A stretch of DNA of 64,000 nt from Caulifigura coniformis. GTDB taxonomy: Bacteria > Planctomycetota > Planctomycetia > Planctomycetales > Planctomycetaceae. The stretch is taken from positions 4,352,314 through 4,416,313 of the forward strand of contig NZ_CP036271.1 of the NCBI RefSeq assembly GCF_007745175.1, given 5' to 3'. The position numbers were made by a program, and so were the translations under genes. This document shows positions 53,451-63,292 of this stretch, in pieces. The notes beneath the pieces are model-generated. The model was given only the letters and a program-made list of their open reading frames with translations. It did no database searches and was not told the origin of the DNA. Position 1 is the stretch's first letter. Each line of letters begins with the position of its first letter.

Positions 53451-54562
53451 TCTCGCGTCTCCCGCGCGGCCGTGCCAGCCGGCAGGGCTTCACGCTCGTC
53501 GAAATGCTGGTGGCCCTGGGCATTTTCGTGATCCTGGCGACCATCACGCTGGGAGCGTTTCGCGGCGTCTCGAAAGACGACCAGATTTCAGCGGCCGCCC
53601 AGACGGTGAAGGGCTGGCTCGAGCACGCACGGTCCCGCGCCATCAAGACGAAATCGGCCTATGGCATCCGGTTCGTTCCCGATGCCAACGCGGGCCGTTA
53701 TTGCAGCACGGTGAGCTACATCGCCGCCGGCGCCATGGATGAGTCGAACCTCGATGCGACGACCGGCGCGGACCTGAAGTGGATCACTGTGGCCTACCTT
53801 CCCTCCGGCCTGACCGGGCGGTTGATTCCGGGAGGAGCGGCGATCGAGGCCTGGCGGGGGTTCGTGGATTCCGGCGCCTTGCCGGCGGTCAGCGGCGGGA
53901 ATCCGCTGGGGCTGCGCATCGAGGTTCCCAAGGACAGCGGTCATTGGTTTGCGCTGCAGGATGTCGAGTCCGACGGCGCGACGCCTCCGGTGTTTCGAAT
54001 CGTCGTCGGGTCGGGGGCCAGGTCGATGCTGACGAACCTGATCGACCAGCGGGTGGAGTACCGCCTCGAACTCGGTCCCACCGCCCAGTCCGAGGCCGCG
54101 CCGGCGCTTCCACGCGGTGTCGTGATCGATTTCGACGCCTCCCAGCTTCCCGACAACTGGCGGCCCGGGTTCGCGACCGCCGAGACTCCGTATCCGTCCT
54201 CTGGTCTCGACCTGATGTTCTCGCCCAATGGGGCGTTGATGGGCCGGGGAGCCGGTGCGGGCGGGGTGCTGCACCTGTGTCTGTCGACCCGGGAAGACGC
54301 GGAGGCGATCCGCATCAACTTCCAGTCGTCGACGCCTCCTCATCCACAGTGGGTCACTTCGCCGACCGTGCCGACGTATCCGTTCATCCTGGCCGATCCG
54401 AAGACCGCACAGAAACTGGTGTCGGTGTTTCTTGGCTCGGGCAGGATCGGCACGGCGAGCGTCAACACGCTGCTGGGCGATACGAATAACGTCTTCCAGA
54501 ACGAACTGGTCGACGGAGACGACGCCCGGCTTTACGCAGTCCGTGGGAGGGAATCGAAGTGA
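53447..54562 (+). CDS. Pseudopilin 3
   Basis: A 371-residue protein with the prepilin motif RQGFTLVEMLVALGIFVILATITLGAFRGVSKDDQIS. After the helix the sequence (AAQTVKGWLEHARSRAIKTK, SAYGIRFV) is like GspH/FimT minor pseudopilins, in which a short helical bundle precedes a beta domain. It is coupled to both neighbours by four-base overlaps. Confidence 0.87.
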   Translation: MISRLPRGRASRQGFTLVEMLVALGIFVILATITLGAFRGVSKDDQISAAAQTVKGWLEHARSRAIKTKSAYGIRFVPDANAGRYCSTVSYIAAGAMDESNLDATTGADLKWITVAYLPSGLTGRLIPGGAAIEAWRGFVDSGALPAVSGGNPLGLRIEVPKDSGHWFALQDVESDGATPPVFRIVVGSGARSMLTNLIDQRVEYRLELGPTAQSEAAPALPRGVVIDFDASQLPDNWRPGFATAETPYPSSGLDLMFSPNGALMGRGAGAGGVLHLCLSTREDAEAIRINFQSSTPPHPQWVTSPTVPTYPFILADPKTAQKLVSVFLGSGRIGTASVNTLLGDTNNVFQNELVDGDDARLYAVRGRESK

Positions 54563-56028
54563 GAGGTTTCACTCGTGTTCCTTCAGGCGGATCGGCGCGC
54601 GGGGCTCGCTCCCGGATGGGCGCCACGCTGGTTGAAGTGCTGATGTCCCTGATGGTGATGGGCATCGGGATTGTCTCGGTCGTGACGCTGTTCCCGATCG
54701 CGGCGCTCAAGTCGATCCAGGCGACGCAGCTCACCAACGCCAGGATGCTGCGGAAGAACGCCGAAGAGGCGTTCCGGATGCCGTACCAGTCGTCCGGCAC
54801 GCCGTCGGTTCGGTTCGATCTTTTGAATTACTCACAGGCCCTCGCCCGGTTCCGGGGCGAATGGCGTGCGAACACGTCGTACGCCGTCGGCGACATCGTC
54901 GTCCCCACCCGCAAGAAGGGGCTTCCTCATCCCGTTCCGAATCGCTGGTTCATCATGGGGACCGGAAGTTCGGCCGATCCCGTCACCAGCGGTTATGTCG
55001 AGCCGAACTGGCTGACTTCGGCCGTGACAAATGAGACGGTCGCCGGAACGTCGAACCTGATTGAATGGACGGTTCCAACGGCCGCGCCCTTCGGCACGAG
55101 CAACTACAGCACGCTGAACTACATTGTCGACCCGCTGGGCTGGTGGCAGCTGAACGCCAGTGGAGATCTGGATGTTGCCCTGGACGTGAACAAGTTCGGT
55201 TATCGGGTGCTCGACGGAATCCAGTCGGAAGTCCCCTCGACCTCGGGCGTCAAGCTGCTGCGCCTCAACGGGGGAACGGCGTCGCTGGCCGCTGCGGAGC
55301 AGGTGGCTTTGCATCCCGACAGCTGGCAGGTGGTGATTTCCGAACCTCCCAGGACCGCCACGGGGACGAACGCGACGTTCCGCGGCGCGCTCGACTTCTC
55401 CAACATCCTGCAGACCGGCAGCGTGGCTTTCCCGCCGCGGATCGTACTGACGAGCAATCTGTCGGAACAGGCGGTCATTCGTCCGATCATCGCCCCCCTG
55501 CCCGGCGGCGGCGCGGCCGACTGGACCGTCAACTGGACGGAGCCGCTGCCGACCGGTTTTCAGGCGGACGGCCCCGCGCGGATCGAAAGCTATGAGCCGC
55601 GATTCTCCTGGATGGCGACGGTCAACAAGCTGGCGGACGGCGCCCAGAAGGTGACGCTGGCCGTCTTCTTCAATCGCAACTTCGCCCCCCAGAACGAGCA
55701 CGTCTACTACGCCAACTTCGGCAACACGAGCACCAGCCTGCCCTTGACCTGGCAGGTGACGACGACTGACCAGGTGCGGATCAACTGGCAGGTCCTGTCT
55801 CCCAACCGCGAGCCGGAGCCGCTGCTGAAGGAAGGCAATTACATCCTCGATGGGCGGAACGCCGTCTGGTACCGGATTGTCGCAGTCAGCCCGAATGGAA
55901 ACGGCTCGGCCACCCTGACGGTCGATCGCCAGATTCCCGAGGCCCTGCGCACGACCGACCCGTCCGATCCCGATTTGACCGGACGCGTGATCCTGATGCG
56001 CGGCATCATCCATCTGTTTGAGCTGTGA
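54559..56028 (+). CDS. Pseudopilin 4 (PilV/GspI-like)
   Basis: A 489-residue protein. Its leader ends at MGATLVEVLMSLMVMGIGIVSVVTLFPIAALKSIQATQLTNARMLRKNAEEAFR, the pattern of PilV/GspI-type minor pilins (Glu at position 5 of the mature helix, and a helix breaking earlier than in major pilins). The GTG start overlaps the previous stop and has a GGGAGGG ribosome site seven bases away. The large C-terminal domain is beta-rich. Confidence 0.85.
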   Translation: MRGFTRVPSGGSARGARSRMGATLVEVLMSLMVMGIGIVSVVTLFPIAALKSIQATQLTNARMLRKNAEEAFRMPYQSSGTPSVRFDLLNYSQALARFRGEWRANTSYAVGDIVVPTRKKGLPHPVPNRWFIMGTGSSADPVTSGYVEPNWLTSAVTNETVAGTSNLIEWTVPTAAPFGTSNYSTLNYIVDPLGWWQLNASGDLDVALDVNKFGYRVLDGIQSEVPSTSGVKLLRLNGGTASLAAAEQVALHPDSWQVVISEPPRTATGTNATFRGALDFSNILQTGSVAFPPRIVLTSNLSEQAVIRPIIAPLPGGGAADWTVNWTEPLPTGFQADGPARIESYEPRFSWMATVNKLADGAQKVTLAVFFNRNFAPQNEHVYYANFGNTSTSLPLTWQVTTTDQVRINWQVLSPNREPEPLLKEGNYILDGRNAVWYRIVAVSPNGNGSATLTVDRQIPEALRTTDPSDPDLTGRVILMRGIIHLFEL

Positions 56029-56039
56029 GGTCACCAGGC

Positions 56040-57785
56040 ATGTTTCGTCCGCCTCACATTTCCCTTCGACGCGCGATCCGCCCTGCCCGCGGCGGCTTCA
56101 CGCTCGTCGAAATGCTCGTCGCGACGACGCTCGTCGTCATGATGCTGATGCTGTTCGCCCAGATCTTCGGCGACACCGTCCGGATCATGCGGAACCAGCA
56201 GGCCCTCTCCCAGAACGACCAGAAGGCCCGCAGCGTCGACTCCCAGCTCCGCGTCGACCTCGAGAAGGCGACGTTCCGCCAGGTCCGCGACAAAGGGGTT
56301 TTTGGCATCACGCCGCTGCGTCCGAGCTGGCCCGTCGATGCGGAGCGCCAGCGCGGCTATTTCTACTTCTCGGAAAACGATCCCAACGATCCGACCGACG
56401 ACGTCCTGCAGTTCACCATCGACATGCGGCTGACGCACCGCAACAGCGACGTCGGGACCCTCCGCGGCAAGGCGACCCGACTGGGCACGCCCAATGCCAA
56501 CGAACCCAATCAACCTGACAACGACGACGGGATCATGGGAAACGGAGTCGGTGAATCGCCCGCGGCGGAAGTCTCGTACTTCCTGCGCGGCGGCAATCTC
56601 TACCGCCGCACGCTCCTTCTGCGAAACCCGCCGACTCCGGCGACCACGTCGGCCCCCGGCCCGTTCCCGATCCAGCCCGGTTCGGGAGCCGACGGCGCGA
56701 CGGTGCTGTTCCAGAGCGCATCGAGTCCCGTCTACCCCAATAACTTCTGGGAAGATTTCGACTACTCCGCCTGGAACCGCCAGATCGACCAGGATGGCGA
56801 CAACATGGTCGACGAGTACCAGGTGATGTTCAACGGCGTCGACTCGCTGCAGAACGTCGTCGGAGCGACGTCCCACCCGCTCGGAATTCCCTACTACCGC
56901 TACGGCCACATGCCGCTGCGCATGCCGCCCGTCCCGACCATCGGACGTCCGATGGAGTTCGTGTTCTACAACAGCGGCGCGAATACGAAGTTCATCGGCC
57001 GCTTCGTACAGGAAGAGACGTCGAGCACCGCCTTCGACTGGCCCGCCGGTTTCAGCACGAACAACCCTTACTACAGAACCTATCCGGCGACCGTCGACGC
57101 CCCGCCGCAACAGGACGACATCCTCGACCTGTTTGCCGGCGGCGACCGTGCCGGCGAAGACCTGCTGCTGTCCGGCGTGGAATCGTTCGATCTCGAGGTC
57201 TGGGATCCGGGCCTCAACTCGTCGACCGGCGGCTGGGCCGATCTCGGCCACGACCTCACGGGGGGCCAGTTCCGCGACACCTCCGGCAACTTCACGCACT
57301 CGCAGTATGGGCCCCGCAACAGCGACAACTGGCTCTTTGATACCTGGCATCCCCGGGCGAGCCTGTTCTCGACCTTCAATGCGACCACGAACGTGACGAA
57401 CCAGCCCCCCTGGCGGGCGACCACGGTTTCGGCGGTCCCTTCGGGGTCGAACGATGTGCGCACGTGGAGCCCCAACTCCTCGGTGACGACCTCCACGTAT
57501 CTGTTTCCGCGGATCAGCAATCCTTCGGGTTTCAGCGCGACGAACCCGAACCTGGCCGACGACGACAGTTACTTCTACCAGCCCGTTTTCATCAACGGCA
57601 ACACCGGAACGCGGCAGCCCGACTGGCCCCGCGAACCGGGCGCGACCGTGATCGACGGCGGGGTCATCTGGCAATGTTTCGACAACCGTGTCGGCCTGCA
57701 GGCCATCAAGATCACCGTTCGGTTCCGCGATCCGGGGAATGGGTCCCCCAGGCAGGTCAGCGTCATTCACTCGTTCGTCGAGTAA
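56040..57785 (+). CDS. Pseudopilin 5 (PilW/GspJ-like)
   Basis: A 581-residue protein with RGGFTLVEMLVATTLVVMMLMLFAQIFGDTVRIMRNQQALSQNDQKARSVDSQLRVDLEKATFRQV, the GspJ/PilW signature with its long amphipathic second half. The rest is a long beta-rich domain with many Asn, Asp and aromatic residues. The ATG at 56040 has a GAGGT ribosome site; a GTG at 56025 overlapping the upstream stop is possible. Confidence 0.85.
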   Translation: MFRPPHISLRRAIRPARGGFTLVEMLVATTLVVMMLMLFAQIFGDTVRIMRNQQALSQNDQKARSVDSQLRVDLEKATFRQVRDKGVFGITPLRPSWPVDAERQRGYFYFSENDPNDPTDDVLQFTIDMRLTHRNSDVGTLRGKATRLGTPNANEPNQPDNDDGIMGNGVGESPAAEVSYFLRGGNLYRRTLLLRNPPTPATTSAPGPFPIQPGSGADGATVLFQSASSPVYPNNFWEDFDYSAWNRQIDQDGDNMVDEYQVMFNGVDSLQNVVGATSHPLGIPYYRYGHMPLRMPPVPTIGRPMEFVFYNSGANTKFIGRFVQEETSSTAFDWPAGFSTNNPYYRTYPATVDAPPQQDDILDLFAGGDRAGEDLLLSGVESFDLEVWDPGLNSSTGGWADLGHDLTGGQFRDTSGNFTHSQYGPRNSDNWLFDTWHPRASLFSTFNATTNVTNQPPWRATTVSAVPSGSNDVRTWSPNSSVTTSTYLFPRISNPSGFSATNPNLADDDSYFYQPVFINGNTGTRQPDWPREPGATVIDGGVIWQCFDNRVGLQAIKITVRFRDPGNGSPRQVSVIHSFVE

Positions 57786-57844
57786 CGACGCTGCGACAGG
57801 CAGGACGCCAGCCCGATGATTGGCTGCCGAACTTGCGAACAACA

Positions 57845-57893
57845 CAAACGCTCATCGGGCGTTTGAGTCAAAACAGACGCCTGCGGGCGTCTG
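57845..57893 (+). promoter_or_regulatory. Two tandem hairpins upstream of the GspK-like gene
   Basis: CAAACGC/GCGTTTG (57845-57865) and CAGACGCC/GGCGTCTG (57874-57893) form two stems with short loops and no T-run. They lie in the only sizeable gap between genes 2 to 6 of the operon, just before the ribosome site AGGAG. They may affect mRNA processing or translation. Confidence 0.5.
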
Positions 57894-57909
57894 ACAGGAG
57901 AGAGTGTCC

Positions 57910-60900
57910 ATGCGCCAGATCCATCGCACCCTGAAGCTCAGGCCTTCCGAGGCCCGGTCCGGGCGGTTCTCCCTGTCGGCCCCCCGCTCCGGCGGTGCGG
58001 TGCTGATCATCGTGCTCACGCTGCTGTCGACGCTCGTCTTCCTCGGCTTCTTCTACTTCGCGTACACCAGCCAGGCGGAAAACGCCGCCCGCAGCTACGC
58101 CACCGCCGAAGACTACAAGCTCGACGCCGACGAAATTCTCGACAAGACCTATGAGCAGATTCTCGTCGGCACGCGGGCGGGCTATCCGAACAGCGCCCTG
58201 TACGGGAACCGCCACAGCATCGTGTCCCACATCGTCGGCCCGGTCGATCTCGAACTGCGGCCTACGAAGGACCAGCCCTTCTCAGGCGCCGGCATCCGCA
58301 TGGAAGTCAGCGACAACGGCGACGGTGTGCTCGCGGCGGGCGAATACCTGCGGTTCGATTTCGACGGCGACGGCTACCCCGACGCAACGCTCGATCGCAC
58401 GAACGATCCATCGCTCGCCCCCCTGCCGCTCAACTTCAGCAAGGTCGCCCGGTACGACACCCAGTTTTATTCGGGGGGAACGCCAGACTACTCGCGGGGA
58501 CTGCACGACAGCCCGCAATTGTCTGTCGACGAGAAAAACGTTTTTGCGAATTACCAGCCGCACGTCGGCTACACGTATCCCGACATCAACTCGCTGTTCC
58601 TGAGCTACGACTCGATCGTCTCCGGGCAGCGCGTCAGCATTCCGTCGTATTTCCGGCCGCAGCTCGAGCTCGAGTATCGCAGTTCCGGCTTCGACGACTA
58701 CTTCACGACGGAAGCGACTTCATCCCGCTCGCTCAGGCCGCATTCGTTCCACCGTCTCAGCAACAACACGAGCCGCCGGTTCATCTCGGCATCAGGTGGC
58801 GTGCAGGCCGAGAGCGGGGACACACGGCGGATCATCATGCCGTTTCCGTTCCAGACGGATCTCGACGGCGACGGGAACTTCAATGCGATGGGCGTGCTCT
58901 CCAGAGACGGCCTGTATGAACTCGATGTCGACACCGATGGCGACGGCATCCGCGATGCTATCTGGATGGATCTCGACCTGCCGCTCGTGACGCTTCCGGA
59001 CGGCCGCCAGGTTGTTCCGCTCGTTGCGGTCAAGATCGTCGATGCCGACGGCCTGCTGAACGTGAACGTCATCGGCAATGCGGCCGGAGTGACCCGGCTC
59101 AACGAAACTCCGACCGCGACCGATTCGCTTGGCCGGCCCGTATCGATCTCGAAATCGAACCTCGGCCTGAGCCCCGCGGAAGTCAATCCGGTCTGGGCGC
59201 TCGTCTCCGACTCCGACGTCTCGTCCCCCGCGCCCGACATTCCGTCGGCGACCTCCGAAGCGCACCTGGCGCTGAGCCTGGTGATGGGCGGAGCGACCCT
59301 GCCCAACGCCGTCGCCGTCGCCAATACCGAACTGCTGTTCCTGCTGTACGGCCGCATGCCGCTGGACGGCGGATCGTCGTTGCCCGGTCGTTACGCGGGC
59401 CCTGCCACGACCGAACAGTTGGACTCCTACGTGGCGGCGGACAACAGCTTCATCTTCACGCCCTTCAGCGGCCCGCGGCCGGGAGCGTCGAATATCGACG
59501 ATGATTCGGATGGGCCGTCCGGTATCCGTCCGGGCGGCGGACAGGACTCCCGCAGCGAGTTCATGCGCAAGGTCGCCAATGCGGCGCCCCAGATGCAGAT
59601 TCCTCCGGCCGTTCATCCGCTCGATTTCCTCGGCCTGGGACACCTGGTGAACACCGGAACGGCGAGGAGCTACCTGTCGCTCGGCGGAGAGGCGACTCCC
59701 CTGTCGCCCTCCGTGGACGAAGGCGCCCAGCGGCGGCTGACCACGCCTGCCGCGCTGACTGCCGGCGGAGCGAACCCGAGCACCTGGCCCACCTACCAGG
59801 GCTTCTGGCACGCGAATCAGGATACACTCGCCACAACCTACGGAATCAGCGGGTATCATCAGGCGGTCGGCAACCAGTTGCAGCCGAACGTCACGGCGTT
59901 TCCCAGCGGCGACGCGATCACCACCGACTTGACGGATGAAGACAACGAGGTCATCGCCAATCGCTGGCTGTACAATGTCAACGATTCGCTGTTCCTGCCG
60001 TCAGAACTCGCTGGCCTGCATCTGTCGAATCCCGATTTCGCCCTCACCGGCGAGTATTCGCGTCTGCGGGATCTGCTCCCGTTCGCGTTCCGCGGCGCTC
60101 AGAACTCGTCCGTCACGCGGCGGCGATTCACGACCGATTCCTGGGATCGTCTCGAGTTCACCCGGACGATCTACAACCCCTTCCCGGACAGCTTCGGCCC
60201 TTCCTCCGGCAACGATGAGCCGATGCCCCGCCAGTGGGAGTTCACGGTCTGGACCGGCTACGACGCCGCCGACGTGCACTTTCCTCCGCAGTTCGCCAAC
60301 TCGACAGTCTTCTCGGCGAACGACCCGTTCCGCAGCGAACTCCGGCAGCTGCTGCAGACGACGATTCGCGGCGCCGGCAGCGGAACGAGCCTCTCCAATT
60401 TTGATTCGATGCGCGCCCGTCCCCAGCAGCGTCTGAATCTCAACGGGCTGCTGGTCAACTTCGACAGCGCCGGCAACCCCGTCTATCGGCCGCTCACTCC
60501 GCACCCGAACTTCGCCGACATCGCGGCTGCATCGACGCCCGCTCAGCAGACGCTCCCCAACATGTATCACGGGCAGCTGAACCCGGCGACGGCCTCTGCG
60601 CCCAACTACGAAGCTGACCCCCCGGCCGGGGCCGCTCCGGATGATTATCCTCCGTACGCTTCCGTCCCCTCCACCTCCACCGGGACGGAAGCCCAGCTTC
60701 GCGCCCAGGAATGGTGGGCCCGCTTCGATCGCCAGCGGATGGCCCGCGACATTTACGTCCTCCTGTGGACCCTTGGCGGCGCCCAGGACCTCGCAACCGG
60801 AGCCAACGCCCCCTACACGCAGGTCCGCACCTACACCGACGAGCAGGCGCGCGAGATGGCCCAGTTCGCCGTCAACGTGGTCGATGCGCTCGATCGCGAT

Positions 60901-63060
60901 GATGTCATCACCCGCTTTGAATATGTCTCCGATCTCACCGTGGCCGGTTGGACGAATCCCGATCGGGTCGTCTACGGCGTGGAGTCGCAGTTGCTCACGC
61001 TCAGCGAAGCGATGCTGATCAACGAGCCGCAGCAGTCGGGCGACCTCGCTCGCACGCTTCATGACGACGCCGACTCGGCCCATCAGTTCCTCTACATCGA
61101 ACTGCGGAACACCAGTCCGTTCGATGTCAGGCTCGATGATGAAACCTGGCGGATCGTCCGCGTCACTTCCGACATGCCGGTGGGCTCCAGCGACGCGAAC
61201 GTTGAGGCCGCCGTAAAGTTCAAGAGCGACGGCACCAATTCGCCGACCGACTCCAAGATCGTGGGGCCTGGCGAAAACTTCGTGATCGCCTGCCACGACG
61301 GCAACGTGCGGACAACGGGCGGCCAGGACCTCCCGGCCGATTTCTACGTCGACTTCGAGGGCGGAGCCGAATTCGAAGCCGTCGTCCCCCGCGCGACCTC
61401 GACGGTCACGACGGTCACCCCGCCGCTCCCCGCGCTCTCCGACCTGGACTTGAACTCCACGGAGCCGGCCCATCAGCAGTACCACTCGATCACCCCGTTG
61501 AGCGTCTTCGAACCGACCAACGGCGGCACGACTCTCGTGGGGCGCGATGCGACGTCCAAGACGTTCGATCTGGTGCTGCAGCGTCGCCGTAATCTGCTGG
61601 CCAAGGGGCATGGAGAAGACCTCGGCGCCGGCACGCCGACACCGGTCTGGGTCGAAGTCGACCGGATCAAGATTGAAGGAACGGATGTGGTCGACTTTTC
61701 GCCCGGTGGCGATACGCAGACGGTGATGCAGAACTTCCTCACCAACGGGGCGGGGTCCGACGGCATCCGCAGCGTCGAACGGGCTCAGCCGTTCGGCCAT
61801 GTGCGCCAGGAACGTCACGGCAGCAGCAGTCCCCGGAACCACACGCTCGTCTCGCGAAACGAGACCGATCGCCACGGCCCGAACTCGAACCTCGCGCCGC
61901 TGACCCAGTTCACGATGTTCGAGCCGCATTTCAATCGCGACTTCTCCTCCGTGATGGAACTGCTGTCGATTCCGATCTATGGCTACCAGGGAACCAGCAG
62001 CGTCGACCCGGATACGCTGACGCCATTTTCAACGAATGTCGGCGCCATCGGCGGGGCGGTCGCGAACCTGTCGACTCATGGAGCGACGAACGCCCGCATG
62101 GAAGGGAACGCCGTGGCCGCGGTCCGATTCCTGAACCCGCACCCCGCCCTCACCGCCCCGTACAGCACGCCTCTGAACGGCGCTCCGCACTACGCCAACC
62201 GCTGGTACCGGCTACTCGAGTTCCTCACGGTTCCCGATCGCAGCGAGGAGGCCATTCAGCCGCGCCTCGACGACGCGACGCTGCCGCAGGTCCGGTTGCA
62301 GCGGCGGACGCCGGGCAAGGTCAACCTGAACACCATTCGCGACACGACCGTCCTGCAGGGGGTGGTCGATGATCACGATCAGCTGGCGACGGTGGACAGC
62401 AGCACCCGCTTGCCGTCGATGGACGACCGATACCAGACGACCAATCGGAACTGGTACGACATGCTGCTGCGCTCGCGCGACGGCATCGATCCGACCGCAT
62501 TGAACGGGGGGACGACCATCGCCATTCCCGGCAGTATCGCCTCGCGTCCCTTCCGGGATCTGGGCTTCATGGAGGCGGACCGCAACACCGGTTCGACGAT
62601 GCTCCGCGACAACAGCATCGAATCGACGATCCTGCGCAGCCTGTCGGCCATCAGCTCGCCTCCGCTCGACCTCTCGACGGTCAGGTCGTCCAGTGCCCAG
62701 GGCATCTTCGATGCCCGTACGCAGGCCGACGCGGCCGCCGGAGCCAGCACGGTCGATTACCACACGCGGAATCGCCTGCTCGCCAAGATCCACAACCGGA
62801 CCACCAACCGCAGCCACGTGTTCATCGTCTGGACGACGGTCGGTTTCTTCGAAGCTCACCGTCTCGACACGACCAACGGTGCGGCTTCGGGCGAAGTGCA
62901 GATTGGCGCGGAAGCCACCGACATTCCCCGCCGCCGGGCGTTCATGGCCTGCGACATGTCGCAGCTCGAAGAAGCCTATGAAGATCCTGATCCGACCGAT
63001 GACCTGCCCGGCTATTACGATTTCCGGAAGTTCATCATCTATCGGAAACTGGTCAAATAA
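57910..63060 (+). CDS. Giant GspK/PilX-like minor pseudopilin
   Basis: A 1716-residue protein. The N-terminus (SGGAVLIIVLTLLSTLVFLG then FFYFAYTSQAENAARSY, residues 28-65) has the GspK/PilX helix, which lacks the Glu at position 5 as GspK does. Calcium-loop-like Asp runs occur at about residues 135-162 (SDNGDGVLAAGE, DFDGDGYPD) and 317-350 (DLDGDGNFN, DVDTDGDGIRD). GspK is normally about 330 residues, so this is roughly five times longer. The C-terminal part has GKVNLNTI, a phrase typical of GspK helix-hairpin regions. It is the last gene of the pseudopilin operon. Confidence 0.82.
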   Translation: MRQIHRTLKLRPSEARSGRFSLSAPRSGGAVLIIVLTLLSTLVFLGFFYFAYTSQAENAARSYATAEDYKLDADEILDKTYEQILVGTRAGYPNSALYGNRHSIVSHIVGPVDLELRPTKDQPFSGAGIRMEVSDNGDGVLAAGEYLRFDFDGDGYPDATLDRTNDPSLAPLPLNFSKVARYDTQFYSGGTPDYSRGLHDSPQLSVDEKNVFANYQPHVGYTYPDINSLFLSYDSIVSGQRVSIPSYFRPQLELEYRSSGFDDYFTTEATSSRSLRPHSFHRLSNNTSRRFISASGGVQAESGDTRRIIMPFPFQTDLDGDGNFNAMGVLSRDGLYELDVDTDGDGIRDAIWMDLDLPLVTLPDGRQVVPLVAVKIVDADGLLNVNVIGNAAGVTRLNETPTATDSLGRPVSISKSNLGLSPAEVNPVWALVSDSDVSSPAPDIPSATSEAHLALSLVMGGATLPNAVAVANTELLFLLYGRMPLDGGSSLPGRYAGPATTEQLDSYVAADNSFIFTPFSGPRPGASNIDDDSDGPSGIRPGGGQDSRSEFMRKVANAAPQMQIPPAVHPLDFLGLGHLVNTGTARSYLSLGGEATPLSPSVDEGAQRRLTTPAALTAGGANPSTWPTYQGFWHANQDTLATTYGISGYHQAVGNQLQPNVTAFPSGDAITTDLTDEDNEVIANRWLYNVNDSLFLPSELAGLHLSNPDFALTGEYSRLRDLLPFAFRGAQNSSVTRRRFTTDSWDRLEFTRTIYNPFPDSFGPSSGNDEPMPRQWEFTVWTGYDAADVHFPPQFANSTVFSANDPFRSELRQLLQTTIRGAGSGTSLSNFDSMRARPQQRLNLNGLLVNFDSAGNPVYRPLTPHPNFADIAAASTPAQQTLPNMYHGQLNPATASAPNYEADPPAGAAPDDYPPYASVPSTSTGTEAQLRAQEWWARFDRQRMARDIYVLLWTLGGAQDLATGANAPYTQVRTYTDEQAREMAQFAVNVVDALDRDDVITRFEYVSDLTVAGWTNPDRVVYGVESQLLTLSEAMLINEPQQSGDLARTLHDDADSAHQFLYIELRNTSPFDVRLDDETWRIVRVTSDMPVGSSDANVEAAVKFKSDGTNSPTDSKIVGPGENFVIACHDGNVRTTGGQDLPADFYVDFEGGAEFEAVVPRATSTVTTVTPPLPALSDLDLNSTEPAHQQYHSITPLSVFEPTNGGTTLVGRDATSKTFDLVLQRRRNLLAKGHGEDLGAGTPTPVWVEVDRIKIEGTDVVDFSPGGDTQTVMQNFLTNGAGSDGIRSVERAQPFGHVRQERHGSSSPRNHTLVSRNETDRHGPNSNLAPLTQFTMFEPHFNRDFSSVMELLSIPIYGYQGTSSVDPDTLTPFSTNVGAIGGAVANLSTHGATNARMEGNAVAAVRFLNPHPALTAPYSTPLNGAPHYANRWYRLLEFLTVPDRSEEAIQPRLDDATLPQVRLQRRTPGKVNLNTIRDTTVLQGVVDDHDQLATVDSSTRLPSMDDRYQTTNRNWYDMLLRSRDGIDPTALNGGTTIAIPGSIASRPFRDLGFMEADRNTGSTMLRDNSIESTILRSLSAISSPPLDLSTVRSSSAQGIFDARTQADAAAGASTVDYHTRNRLLAKIHNRTTNRSHVFIVWTTVGFFEAHRLDTTNGAASGEVQIGAEATDIPRRRAFMACDMSQLEEAYEDPDPTDDLPGYYDFRKFIIYRKLVK

Positions 63061-63094
63061 CGCCCGCTGTTCCGGCAGCCGCCCCACACTTCTC

Positions 63095-63130
63095 AGCCCG
63101 GCCGCAACCCTGCGGCCGGGCTGTTTCTTT
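63095..63130 (+). terminator. Rho-independent terminator of the pseudopilin operon
   Basis: AGCCCGGCCGCA (63095-63106) pairs with TGCGGCCGGGCT (63111-63122) around ACCC, followed by GTTTCTTT. It closes the operon after the GspK-like gene. Confidence 0.85.
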
Positions 63131-63292
63131 GTCGGGGCCGAGTCGTTCCGGAAGGTTCTCCTGGCCGTTAATACCCGGGCCTCGGTGCGGTTCCAAAAAA
63201 AGACCGGCGGTGGGGCCGGCGGGAACACTCACGCACGTCGGTCGTCCGGCCTATACTCCGCCTGTTGCCCGGTTTTTGCACACGCAGGTTCC

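Noticed and set aside
56031-57845. A 604-codon minus-strand open frame
   Set aside because: It mirrors pseudopilin 5 and has the Arg/Val/Ala-rich composition of an antisense shadow.
60001-61929. A 642-codon minus-strand open frame
   Set aside because: It is the shadow of the giant GspK-like gene and lacks any family motif.
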